DNA of 18,642 nt, from positions 1-18,642 of the forward strand of contig JBJEJW010000030.1 in NCBI GenBank assembly GCA_051878315.1. Reading direction: 5' to 3'. Below are positions 8,708-16,600 of the stretch, one piece after another. The notes under the pieces were generated by a model. It was given only the letters and a program-made list of their open reading frames with translations, ran no database searches and was not told the DNA's origin. Made by a program: the position numbers and the translations under genes. The DNA comes from W0P28-013 sp051878315. GTDB taxonomy: Bacteria > Bacteroidota > Bacteroidia > Bacteroidales > Paludibacteraceae. Each line of letters starts with the position of its first letter. Position 1 is the stretch's first letter.

Positions 8708-8738
8708 TTGGCAGGGAAAAAAATAACCACTAATTTTG
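8708..8738 (+). promoter_or_regulatory. Predicted promoter of ssb
   Basis: TTG at 8708-8710 and TAATTTTG at 8731-8738 with a 20-nt spacer, a close match to the Bacteroidetes consensus, 35 bases before the ssb start codon. Confidence 0.75.
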
Positions 8739-8773
8739 ACGCATCATTTATTACACACTTAACTCAATTTATT

Positions 8774-9232
8774 ATGTCAGTCAACAAAGTAATTCTCGTT
8801 GGAAACGTGGGTAAAGACCCTGATGTTCGTTATTTGGATAAAAATGTGGCAGTTGCCAATTTCCCGCTTGCCACCACCGAAAAAGGTTACAAAATGAACA
8901 ACGGCACCGAAGTCCCCGACCGTACCGAATGGCACAACATTGTAGTATGGCGCGGTTTGGCCGAATTTTGCGAAAAATATGTCAAAAAAGGCAGCCAACT
9001 TTTCATCGAAGGCAAGTTGAAAACCCGTTCGTACGATGACAAATCGGGCAACAAACGCTACATCACCGAAATTTATGCCGACACATTGCAATTGCTCGGT
9101 CGTCGACCCGACAACAACGGCGAAAACCGCCCGCAAAACGACCCCTCGGCCATGACGGTGCAAGAACCTGCTGTCGCTGCCACCCCGTTCGACGGCGGTG
9201 CTGCCGAATCGTCTGATGACCTGCCGTTCTAA
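8774..9232 (+). CDS. ssb: Single-stranded DNA-binding protein
   Basis: SSB coats single-stranded DNA during replication, recombination and repair and recruits partners through its C-terminal tip. The 152-residue protein has the OB-fold start MSVNKVILVGNVGKDPDVRY, the core blocks FPLATTEKG, RTEWHNIVVW and GSQLFIEGKLKTRSY, a low-complexity linker (about 112-145) and the acidic tip DDLPF. The frame is open upstream to 8387, but that extension overlaps the regulator gene and lacks family features; ATG 8774 lies just after a strong promoter match. In Flavobacterium and many relatives ssb precedes gldE, as here. Confidence 0.97.
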   Translation: MSVNKVILVGNVGKDPDVRYLDKNVAVANFPLATTEKGYKMNNGTEVPDRTEWHNIVVWRGLAEFCEKYVKKGSQLFIEGKLKTRSYDDKSGNKRYITEIYADTLQLLGRRPDNNGENRPQNDPSAMTVQEPAVAATPFDGGAAESSDDLPF

Positions 9233-9247
9233 AAAACGCATGATTTT

Positions 9248-9277
9248 TTGTCGATTCAGCAAAAAGCAGTAATTTTG
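9248..9277 (+). promoter_or_regulatory. Predicted promoter of the gldE-gldD-PPTase-GGGPS cluster
   Basis: TTG (9248-9250), 19-nt spacer and TAATTTTG (9270-9277) match the Bacteroidetes promoter almost ideally, 60 bases before gldE and just past ssb. No comparable promoter is seen before the three following genes. Confidence 0.75.
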
Positions 9278-9337
9278 CGAAGATGAATTCCAAACATGGT
9301 TTTCGTCTTCGCTTGCTTTTATCGAAAATAACAAAAC

Positions 9338-10657
9338 ATGGATATTCCCCTTTTATTGCTCGACGCCATTCAGGTACAACCTTTCTCGGTTTACAACCTC
9401 ATCACACTCATCATCATCATCGTGCTGCTGTGCATATCGGCATTTGTATCGAGCAGCGAAGTGGCTTTCTTCTCGCTGACGCCACAACACCAAAGCGAAA
9501 TGGAAACCGCCAATACCGATGCCGACAAACGTGTATTCGCGCTACAACAGCAATCAGACTATCTGTTGGCTACCATACTGATAACCAACAACTTTGTAAA
9601 CGTCGCCATCGTCGTACTGACCGCCTATCTGATAGATAACGCCTTCGTGTTCGCACCTTGGCTCGAATTTCTGGTTCAAACCATCATTATCACCTTTCTG
9701 CTATTGCTGTTTGGCGAAATAATGCCCAAAGTGTACGCCCAACAAAACCCTGTGAAAGCAGCACGACGCGCTTCGGGGCCATTTATGGTGATGACAAAAA
9801 TCTGTCGCCCGTTTGCCGTATTACTCGTCAAACCCACAAAATCGCTAAACCACTTGGCACGACAACGACACGACAATCTGTCGATAGACGAACTGAACGA
9901 AGCCATCGACCTGACAGCCAGCGAAGAACTTGACGATGAAAAAGAGATTCTGAAAGGCATTGTCAACTTTGGTAGCACCAACGTCGACGCTGTCATGACC
10001 ATGCGTTTGGATATGGTAACCATCGACAACGACACACCTTTCAAACAAGTGCTGAAAACCGTCGAAAAATATGGTTATTCGCGCATCCCCGTCGTACAAG
10101 ATTCGCCGGACAACATACGTGGCATACTCTACATCAAAGACTTGTTGCCACACCTTACCAAAAACGACACTTTCAAATGGCAAACACTGATACGGCCGGC
10201 ATATTTCGTACCCGAAACAAAAAAAATCGACGATCTGCTGCGCGAATTTCAGAAAAACAAAATACATGTGGCCATCGTAGTCGATGAATTTGGCGGCACA
10301 CTCGGTATGGTAACCATGGAAGATATTTTGGAAGAAGTAGTGGGCGACATCAGCGACGAATACGACGAGGACGAGAAACTCTACACCAAAATCGACGACA
10401 ACACTTATTCGTTCGAAGCCAAAATACCACTCAACGACTTTTTCAAAGCCACCGACATCGACGACGACACCTTCGGCCATTATGCCGAAGAGGCCGACAC
10501 TTTAGCCGGATTGCTATTGGAATTGAAAGGCGATTTTCCGCAAAAAGGCGAAAAAATAACCTACGACCGCTACACATTCGAAGTAACGGCACTCGGCAAA
10601 CGACGCATTCAGAAAGTAAAACTGCATATAACCGCACCTGTAGCACCCGAAGCATGA
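9338..10657 (+). CDS. gldE: GldE, CNNM/CBS/CorC-domain membrane protein
   Basis: This 439-residue inner-membrane protein is of the hemolysin/CorC-like (UPF0053) family. Residues about 18-40, 75-100 and 110-130 are hydrophobic segments of a CNNM (DUF21) domain, with SSSEVAFFSL typical of it. A CBS pair follows (about 215-340: VMTMRLDMVTID, YSRIPVVQDSPDNIRGILYI, VAIVVDEFGGTLGMVTMEDI), then an acidic DISDEYDEDE linker and a CorC_HlyC domain to the end. GldE is required for gliding in Flavobacterium johnsoniae and is thought to work with GldD; in non-gliding Bacteroidales its role is unclear, and ion transport is proposed for the wider family. The stop overlaps the gldD start by 4 bases (ATGA), which implies translational coupling. 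Confidence 0.92.
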   Translation: MDIPLLLLDAIQVQPFSVYNLITLIIIIVLLCISAFVSSSEVAFFSLTPQHQSEMETANTDADKRVFALQQQSDYLLATILITNNFVNVAIVVLTAYLIDNAFVFAPWLEFLVQTIIITFLLLLFGEIMPKVYAQQNPVKAARRASGPFMVMTKICRPFAVLLVKPTKSLNHLARQRHDNLSIDELNEAIDLTASEELDDEKEILKGIVNFGSTNVDAVMTMRLDMVTIDNDTPFKQVLKTVEKYGYSRIPVVQDSPDNIRGILYIKDLLPHLTKNDTFKWQTLIRPAYFVPETKKIDDLLREFQKNKIHVAIVVDEFGGTLGMVTMEDILEEVVGDISDEYDEDEKLYTKIDDNTYSFEAKIPLNDFFKATDIDDDTFGHYAEEADTLAGLLLELKGDFPQKGEKITYDRYTFEVTALGKRRIQKVKLHITAPVAPEA

Positions 10658-11223
10658 AACACCACTTGGCATATATAGTAGTCATCGTGGTCGGTGCATT
10701 CGCCACCGCCTGCGGCCGACAACCACGCGCACTCGACTACGGTTATTACCGCATCGACTTGCCGGCTGCAACCTACCACACGTTCGACGACGGACTGCCC
10801 TACACGTTCGACCTGTCGGACTACGCCCAAGTAGTACCTTTGGACGACAATCCCTATTGGATGAACATCAATTATCCAACTTGGAACGCTACCGTACATT
10901 GCAGTTACAAGTCGCTGAAAACAAACAAGTTGAGTTCTGTCGTCGAAGATACGCGTACCCTTGTTTACAAACACACCATACGCGCCGATGCCATTGCCGA
11001 AGAGTATTTCGAAAATGCCGACCGACACACATACGGTGTGCTGTACACCATCGAAGGCAACGCCGCTTCGGCCGCACAATTTTTTGTAACGGACAGCCTA
11101 CGACATTTCGTGCGCGGTTCACTCTATTTTAACAACATACCCAACGCCGACTCCGTCGCGCCGGTAAATGCCTTCATTGTCGAAGACATACGCCACCTGA
11201 TGGAAACCCTGCAATGGAAATAA
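10654..11223 (+). CDS. gldD: GldD, gliding-associated lipoprotein
   Basis: This 189-residue protein has a lipoprotein-like N-terminus (hydrophobic stretch then ATAC, Cys20). GldD family blocks are visible: YYRIDLP, LPYTFDLSDYAQV, NPYWMNINYPTWNATVHCSY, LVYKHTIRADAI, VLYTIEGNAASAAQFFVTDS and HFVRGSLYFNNIPNADSVAP. In F. johnsoniae gldD mutants lose gliding, and the protein is envelope-located. Start ATG 10654 overlaps the gldE stop, as expected for a co-translated pair. Whether this organism glides cannot be judged; the link to T9SS-type surface display is inference supported by the sorting-like tails elsewhere in the window. Confidence 0.92.
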   Translation: MKHHLAYIVVIVVGAFATACGRQPRALDYGYYRIDLPAATYHTFDDGLPYTFDLSDYAQVVPLDDNPYWMNINYPTWNATVHCSYKSLKTNKLSSVVEDTRTLVYKHTIRADAIAEEYFENADRHTYGVLYTIEGNAASAAQFFVTDSLRHFVRGSLYFNNIPNADSVAPVNAFIVEDIRHLMETLQWK

Positions 11224-11247
11224 CGACACATAAAATACAAAAACGAC

Positions 11248-11877
11248 ATGTTACTGAAACAAGAAACCGTTGAACACGATGCTATTTTAGCCATCTGGGA
11301 AATCACCGAAACCGTCGACGAACTTTTCGACTTGCTGGATTTAGACCCGTTTGTCATAGCCGAAACAGCACAATTTACTGCCGAAAAACGCCGTTTGGAA
11401 TACTTGGCCGTACGTGTTATGCTCAACCAAGTACTCGGCGAGAAAAAAAACATCGCCTACGAACCGTCAGGCAAGCCCTACCTCACCGATCATTCGTACG
11501 AAATAAGCATCACACACACGGGACGCTACGCCGCCATCATTCTGCACCCGACACGACGTTTGGGCATCGACATCGAACGCATAGCAGAACGTGTGGTGCG
11601 CGTACAAAGCAAATTCCTATCGGACAGCGAATTGGCCTACATCGACCAAGCCGCCGCCAAAACGCAGTTGGCACTCATGTGGAGCGCCAAAGAAGCACTT
11701 TATAAAATTGTGCAACAAGTCGAGATTGACTTTACCTCCGATTTCCACATCGCGCCATTCAAGCCCTATTTGGAAGGCACTATGCACGCACAAGAAACCA
11801 AAACAGCCGCCGCCGAGCAATTCGATATGTCCTATCGCGTCTATCCCGAATTTGTATTGGTATGGACGGTCAAATAA
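11248..11877 (+). CDS. 4'-phosphopantetheinyl transferase, Sfp/AcpS superfamily
   Basis: This enzyme moves the phosphopantetheine arm of CoA to a serine of carrier proteins, most likely the fatty-acid acyl carrier protein here. The 209-residue length fits the single-chain Sfp-like form. Motifs: GKPYL (75-79), ISITHTGRYAAIIL (86-99), the metal-binding GIDIE (106-110) and the catalytic WSAKEALYK (145-153). It lies 24 bases after gldD in the same direction. A PPTase directly after gldD is a recurring Bacteroidetes arrangement. The physiological carrier protein cannot be identified from the window. Confidence 0.92.
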   Translation: MLLKQETVEHDAILAIWEITETVDELFDLLDLDPFVIAETAQFTAEKRRLEYLAVRVMLNQVLGEKKNIAYEPSGKPYLTDHSYEISITHTGRYAAIILHPTRRLGIDIERIAERVVRVQSKFLSDSELAYIDQAAAKTQLALMWSAKEALYKIVQQVEIDFTSDFHIAPFKPYLEGTMHAQETKTAAAEQFDMSYRVYPEFVLVWTVK

Positions 11878-11911
11878 TCGCACAACTTTACGCCCAAAGC
11901 ACCCAAACACC

Positions 11912-12658
11912 GTGTCAGGCATACACCATCTGATAACGCAAGCCGTTGCACAACAACGCAAATTATTTGCTTTGCTCATCGATCCCGAGAAATGCAGCAA
12001 CGAACACCTGCGCATCGTAGCCCAAACTGCCGTCAAAGCCAAACCCGACTTGATTTTAGTCGGTGGCAGCCAACTGCAACAATCGACGGCTGACACCATC
12101 GACCACCTGCGACAACACTGCGACATTCCCATCGTGCTATTCCCCGGCAATGCACTACAACTTGCACCCAACGCCGACGCCCTGCTACTCTTGTCGCTCA
12201 TTTCGGGACGCAATGCCGAATGGCTCATCGGGCAACAAGTGAAAGCCGCACACGCCATACGCAACGCCCGCCTCGAAACGATACCGACCGGCTACATACT
12301 CATCGACGGTGGCAAAGAAACAGCCGTACAACGCATCAGCGGCACACGACCCATCGCTGCCGACAATATCGATTTGATAACGGCCACCGCTTTGGGTGGC
12401 GAACAGGCCGGCAAACAACTCATCTACCTCGAAGCAGGCAGTGGTGCTCTACACCCTGTGCCGACCAACGTTATACGCGCCGTTAAACAGACGCTGACTA
12501 TACCACTCATCGTCGGAGGCGGTATTACCACACCGCAAAGACTGCACGATGCCTATGCCGCCGGTGCCGATATGGTAGTAGTTGGCAATCACTTCGAAAC
12601 ACATTTGGAACAACTCGACACATTTACCGACATAGCCAAACAACCTTTCAGTGAGTAG
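11912..12658 (+). CDS. Geranylgeranylglyceryl phosphate synthase-like prenyltransferase (PcrB/GGGPS family)
   Basis: The family joins a polyprenyl diphosphate to sn-glycerol-1-phosphate, the first ether-bond step of archaeal lipids; Bacteroidetes carry group II members. The 248-residue TIM-barrel shows FALLIDPEKC (19-28), DLILVGGSQLQQS (46-58), IPIVLFPGN (72-80), LLSLISGRNAEWLIG (93-107), ETIPTGYILIDGG (122-134), ALGGEQAGKQLIYLEAGSGA (160-179) and PLIVGGGI (198-205). No ATG precedes these between the PPTase stop and the conserved part, so GTG 11912 is chosen; the frame is open further upstream only as an overlap of the PPTase gene. It ends the gldE cluster. Prenyl chain length and the final lipid are unknown. 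Confidence 0.9.
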   Translation: MSGIHHLITQAVAQQRKLFALLIDPEKCSNEHLRIVAQTAVKAKPDLILVGGSQLQQSTADTIDHLRQHCDIPIVLFPGNALQLAPNADALLLLSLISGRNAEWLIGQQVKAAHAIRNARLETIPTGYILIDGGKETAVQRISGTRPIAADNIDLITATALGGEQAGKQLIYLEAGSGALHPVPTNVIRAVKQTLTIPLIVGGGITTPQRLHDAYAAGADMVVVGNHFETHLEQLDTFTDIAKQPFSE

Positions 12659-12843
12659 TGGCAACATGGCCAACTACGCTCTACAATTCACAATCAATAA
12701 ATAGTAAAGAAGTATTTTCTTTACTCTGTGTTTTATTATTTTACCCTACGTTGTTAAGTGGATGCTTTGATTTTTGTCAATGTTTGCAGTGAGGACTATG
12801 TAACTGTCCTTAAAAGAACTAATTCGTACCGGTGTTTTTGGTC
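12659..12843. other. Convergent intergenic gap between the GGGPS gene and the ATPase remnant
   Basis: It holds the terminator hairpin at 12703-12725 and otherwise AT-rich sequence. Reading on the minus strand past the stop of the ATPase fragment, no recognisable remainder of that ATPase is seen in any frame. Confidence 0.6.
12703..12725 (+). terminator. Terminator hairpin of the gldE-GGGPS cluster
   Basis: Perfect 9-bp stem AGTAAAGAA / TTCTTTACT with a 5-nt loop, 44 bases after the GGGPS stop, followed by the T-rich CTGTGTTTTATTATTTT. The stem is AT-rich, so it may be weak, and it could also serve the convergent minus-strand remnant. Confidence 0.6.
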
Positions 12844-13086
12844 CTAATACAATTGTATCTCGTCAATGATAATAAGTGTCTCTGCCGGTTGCGTGTGATA
12901 ATACTCGTAGATCAGTGCCGGATTGCGCGAATAGCGCGCATACAATTCGGAGTCCAACAAGTCGATATAAATGGCCGATGGGAACTGTTTGCGAAGGATG
13001 GTTGATTTGCCCGTTTGTCTGGCGCTAAACAAAAAGATACTCATCTCTTCCACATAGTCGTGCAGGTGCAAAATGCGTTGATACAT
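12844..13086 (-). pseudogene. Truncated AAA ATPase (AAA_14/DUF4143 type), N-terminal fragment
   Basis: From ATG 13086 the frame gives 80 residues: MYQRILHLHDYVEE, a Walker A-like FSARQTGKST, YIDLLDSELYARYSRNP and a Walker B LIIIDEIQ, then a stop two residues later. Family members usually have about 370-400 residues, so the rest of the ATPase and the DUF4143 domain are absent. The first Gly of the P-loop (usually FGARQ or FGPRQ) is Ser. The frame is open to ATG 13146, but the start at 13086 fits the family better. A dead remnant is most likely; a short functional protein is possible but unsupported. Confidence 0.75.
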
Positions 13087-13247
13087 AAGTTTATTTTTTA
13101 TATTTTTGTATTTATACTGCGGATTTACAATGTATTTCCGCAGCAATGTTACACCTTTTTATGAAAATAGCAAACAATAGATATTTTTTTTGTTTTGCAT
13201 TCGGAATACAGATTTCAGCACGCACCAACTTTTTTTGCACTATTTTT

Positions 13248-13375
13248 AACCCTTTGTCGCTGTGCGACATTTCCCTTGAAAAGGGCAAATCTTCGCACTG
13301 AAGCTACTTTTGCGCGAAGAAAAAAAGCAATGTTCCCTTCCCAAGGGGACGAGGAGCGAAGCGACGGGCGGGGTT
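13248..13375. repeat. Imperfect inverted-repeat element, about 128 bp
   Basis: The left arm (13248-13285, beginning AACCCTTTGTCGC and ending CCCTTGAAAAGGG) is an imperfect reverse complement of the right arm (13332-13375, which reads AACCCCGCCCGTCGCTTCGC on the other strand). No transposase is present. The arms resemble the hairpins at 1427-1461 and 18571-18599, which suggests a dispersed REP- or MITE-like family. Confidence 0.55.
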
Positions 13376-13434
13376 CAAACGTAAATTGCGCAAACAACAA
13401 CCTTAAACTTTGAAACTATTTTGCACTCTTTCGT

Positions 13435-13465
13435 TTTGTACTTTGCACTATTTATACTATCTTTG
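13435..13465 (+). promoter_or_regulatory. Predicted promoter of the large surface-protein gene
   Basis: TTTG (13435-13438), 19-nt spacer and TATCTTTG (13458-13465) match the Bacteroidetes -33/-7 consensus. No better match is found nearer to ATG 13698, so a leader of about 225 nt is implied. Confidence 0.6.
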
Positions 13466-13504
13466 CAATATATTATCATATATGATAATATACGATTATT
13501 GCAA
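13463..13504. promoter_or_regulatory. 42-nt palindrome at the promoter and transcript start
   Basis: A perfect 24-bp palindrome (13469-13492, core TATTATCATA then its reverse complement) is flanked by outer arms TTGCAATA (13463-13470) and TATTGCAA (13497-13504). The left edge overlaps the predicted -7 element and the centre covers the expected transcription start. It could be an operator, or a hairpin at the very 5' end of the mRNA. Confidence 0.6.
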
Positions 13505-13697
13505 CTAATTGATTTTCAGTGTTTTTTAGAAATATTATTGGTGTTTACATAAAAAGGACTAATAAGAACCAAAAAACAGCGATCGTTTCCGGAAAAAAAT
13601 TATTTTCTTTGCAGAGCGATTTTTGGAGCAATCTCCATGATAGCAAATTTTTCTGTTAATCTTTTGACAATCCTAAAAACTAAAATCTTTACAACCG

Positions 13698-16600
13698 ATG
13701 AAAACCAAAATTTTTACCCTGTGTACCGCACTTATATTGGGCGCAAGTACACTCTTTGCCGAAGACGCTGAAGTCGATGGCATTTATTACGACTTTTATA
13801 CTGCAACTGCCGAAGTTACATATAGAGGAGGTGCTTTTAGTAATTATAATGAGTATATAGGCGATCTCGTCATTCCCGAGAGCGTAACCTATAACGGCAA
13901 AACTTACACTGTAACGAAGATTGGTTATCAAGCATTACGTGGTTGCCGCGATCTAACATCAATCACCATACCAAACTCGATAACAAGCATTGACGGTCAG
14001 GCATTTTATGATTGCAGCAGTTTGACATCTGTAACAATTCCTAACTCTGTAACGAGCATCGGGAGTTATGCGTTCTATGGGTGCAGCGGCCTGACTTCGG
14101 TAACTATTGGTAATTCTGTGACGAACATAGGAACGGAGGCGTTCAAAAATTGCAGTGGCCTGACTTCAGTGGTGTGGAATGCCAAAAATTGTGCGGATTT
14201 TAATAATAATAGTAACTCCTATGCACCATTTTATCTTCTTTCACAAATTACCTCCTTTACGTTTGGCGACGAGGTGGAACATATTCCGGCATACTTGTGC
14301 TACGGACTGTCGAAGCTGACTTCGGTAACGATACCGAACTCTGTAACGAGCATCGGAGCGTATGCGTTCAAAAATTGCAGCAGACTGACTCCGATAACAA
14401 TTCCAAACTCCATAGATAGCATCGGAGAGTCTGCGTTCCATGATTGCAGCAGCCTGACGTCGGTAACGATTCCGAACTCCGTAACGAGCATCGGAGCGTA
14501 TGCGTTCCGTGGTTGCAGCGGTCTGGATTCTGTATTTATTTTGGCGCCACATATTAGTTTTGAGCAAGTAGATTCTAAATATTGGCAATTTGTTCAGTGT
14601 TCTAAGTTAAAGTATATCTACAATAATTCTAATTTACCGACTAAAGCATCAGATATATTTGAAACGTTTCAAACATATACCATAGGTGACTCTGTAACGA
14701 GCATCGGAGAAGATGCGTTCTATGGTTGCAGCAGCCTGACAGAGGTAACCATCGGTAACTCTGTAACGAGCATCGGTAGTACTGCGTTCCGTGGTTGCAG
14801 TGGACTCACAACGACTAACTATACCGGCGACATAGCAGGATGGTGTGGTATTACATTTAAAAGTCAGGAATCCAATCCAACGACTTATGCACATAACTTG
14901 TACATCAACAAGGTGAAAATTCAAGATTTAGTGATACCGGATGGTGTTGCAAATATTAAAAATTATGCGTTTTCCGGTTGCAGCACCATGACTTCGGTAA
15001 CGATTCCTAATTCAGTAGAGAGCATCGGAAATTCTGCGTTCATAGATTGTACAGAATTGCGCGCAGTAACGCTATCGAATAGTTGCAAAACAATAGGAGT
15101 CAGTGCTTTTGCTAATTGTAAACGGCTCATAGAAATAAACAGTCCGGCAGAACGCGTACCCGATATAGAAGAAACTACATTTGCGGGTGTATCGACCACG
15201 GCTATGGTGCGTGTGCCGTGTGGCAGTGTAGAACTCTATAAGGCATCGAACTATTGGAATGTTTTTTCCAATATTTCGGGAGCCGACCGATTCAATTATA
15301 GTTTCAAGTCGAATAACGAGAAAAACGGCACGGTTGTCATAGTCAAAGAACCCACCTGCACCGATTGGACAGCCACCATACATGCTTATCCCTATCAAGG
15401 CTACGAATTCCTTGGTTGGAGCGATGGTGTACAGGATAACCCGAGAACCATCTTGGTAAATGGCGACATGGCTCTGACTGCGCTATTCTCCGGCGATAAT
15501 GTCAAAATAGATGTCGTGGCAAATAACGATGCATGCGGCAGCGTAACCGGCGGTGGCATTTATCCGATTGATGAAACTATCACGCTCACAGCCACACCAA
15601 ACTCCGGCTACTATTTCGTTCAGTGGAGCGATGGTATCAAAGACAATCCGCGCCAAGTGGTTGTAACACAGAACAGTACGTTTACTGCCGAATTTGCCTC
15701 TCCGCAGTTTACTGTGAGCACAGAAGCCGAGAACGGCACGGTAACAGGCGCCGGCACATACGCCTACGGCACCCAAGTGGAACTCACGGCCACGCCGAAT
15801 GCCGGCTACTACTTCGTGCAGTGGAGCGATGGCAGCAAAGACAATCCGCGTCAAGTGGTTGTAACAACCAATGCCTCCTACACGGCAGAATTCGCTCTCA
15901 AACAATTCACTGTAAGCACCTCGGCCGAGAACGGCACGGTAACAGGCGCCGGCACATACGCCTACGGCACCCAAGTGGAACTCACGGCCACGCCGAATGT
16001 CGGTTACTACTTCGTGCAGTGGAACGATGGCAACAAGGACAATCCGCGTCAAGTGGTTGTCAATCAAAATAGTACGTGTACGGCCGAGTTCGCTTTGCAG
16101 CAAATTACCGTGAGTACAGCAGCTGAGAACGGCACAGTAACAGGCGCCGGCACGTATGCTTACGGCACCCAAGTGGAACTCACGGCCACACCAAACGCCG
16201 GCTACTACTTCGTTCAGTGGAGCGACGGTAATAAAGATAATCCGCGTCAAGTGGTTGTTAGTCAGGACAGTACGTTTACGGCAGAGTTTGCGTTGCAGCA
16301 GTTTACTGTGAGCACAGAAGCCGAAAATGGCGCAGTAACAGGCGCCGGCACATACGCCTACGGCACCCAAGTGGAACTCACGGCCACACCAAACGCCGGC
16401 TACTACTTCGTGCAGTGGAGCGATGGCAGCAAAGACAATCCGCGACAAGTAGTTGTTACTCAAGATAGTACGTTTACAGCGGAGTTTGCATTGCAGCAGT
16501 TCACTATAACTACGGATGCCGAAAACGGCACGATAACAGGCGCCGGCACGTATGCTTACGGCACCCAAGTGGAACTCACAGCCACACCAAACGCCGGTTA

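Larger units (their letters stand above)
13147..13697. other. Gene-free region upstream of the large surface-protein gene
   Basis: No credible coding frame is seen in these 551 bases. It contains an imperfect inverted-repeat element (13248-13375), a promoter (13435-13465), a large palindrome overlapping that promoter's -7 element (13463-13504), and a leader of about 225 nt with one small hairpin (TGGAG-CAAT-CTCCA, 13624-13637). Confidence 0.6.

Noticed and set aside
8387..8773. In-frame upstream extension of ssb
   Set aside because: It overlaps the regulator gene in another frame and encodes no SSB feature; the promoter at 8708-8738 lies just before the ATG at 8774.
11591..11911. In-frame upstream extension of the GGGPS gene
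   Set aside because: It overlaps the PPTase gene and lacks family features. The conserved protein begins at about GTG 11912.
13195..13413. Short open frames on both strands over the inverted-repeat element
   Set aside because: They fall on a palindromic non-coding element and carry no recognisable protein signal.
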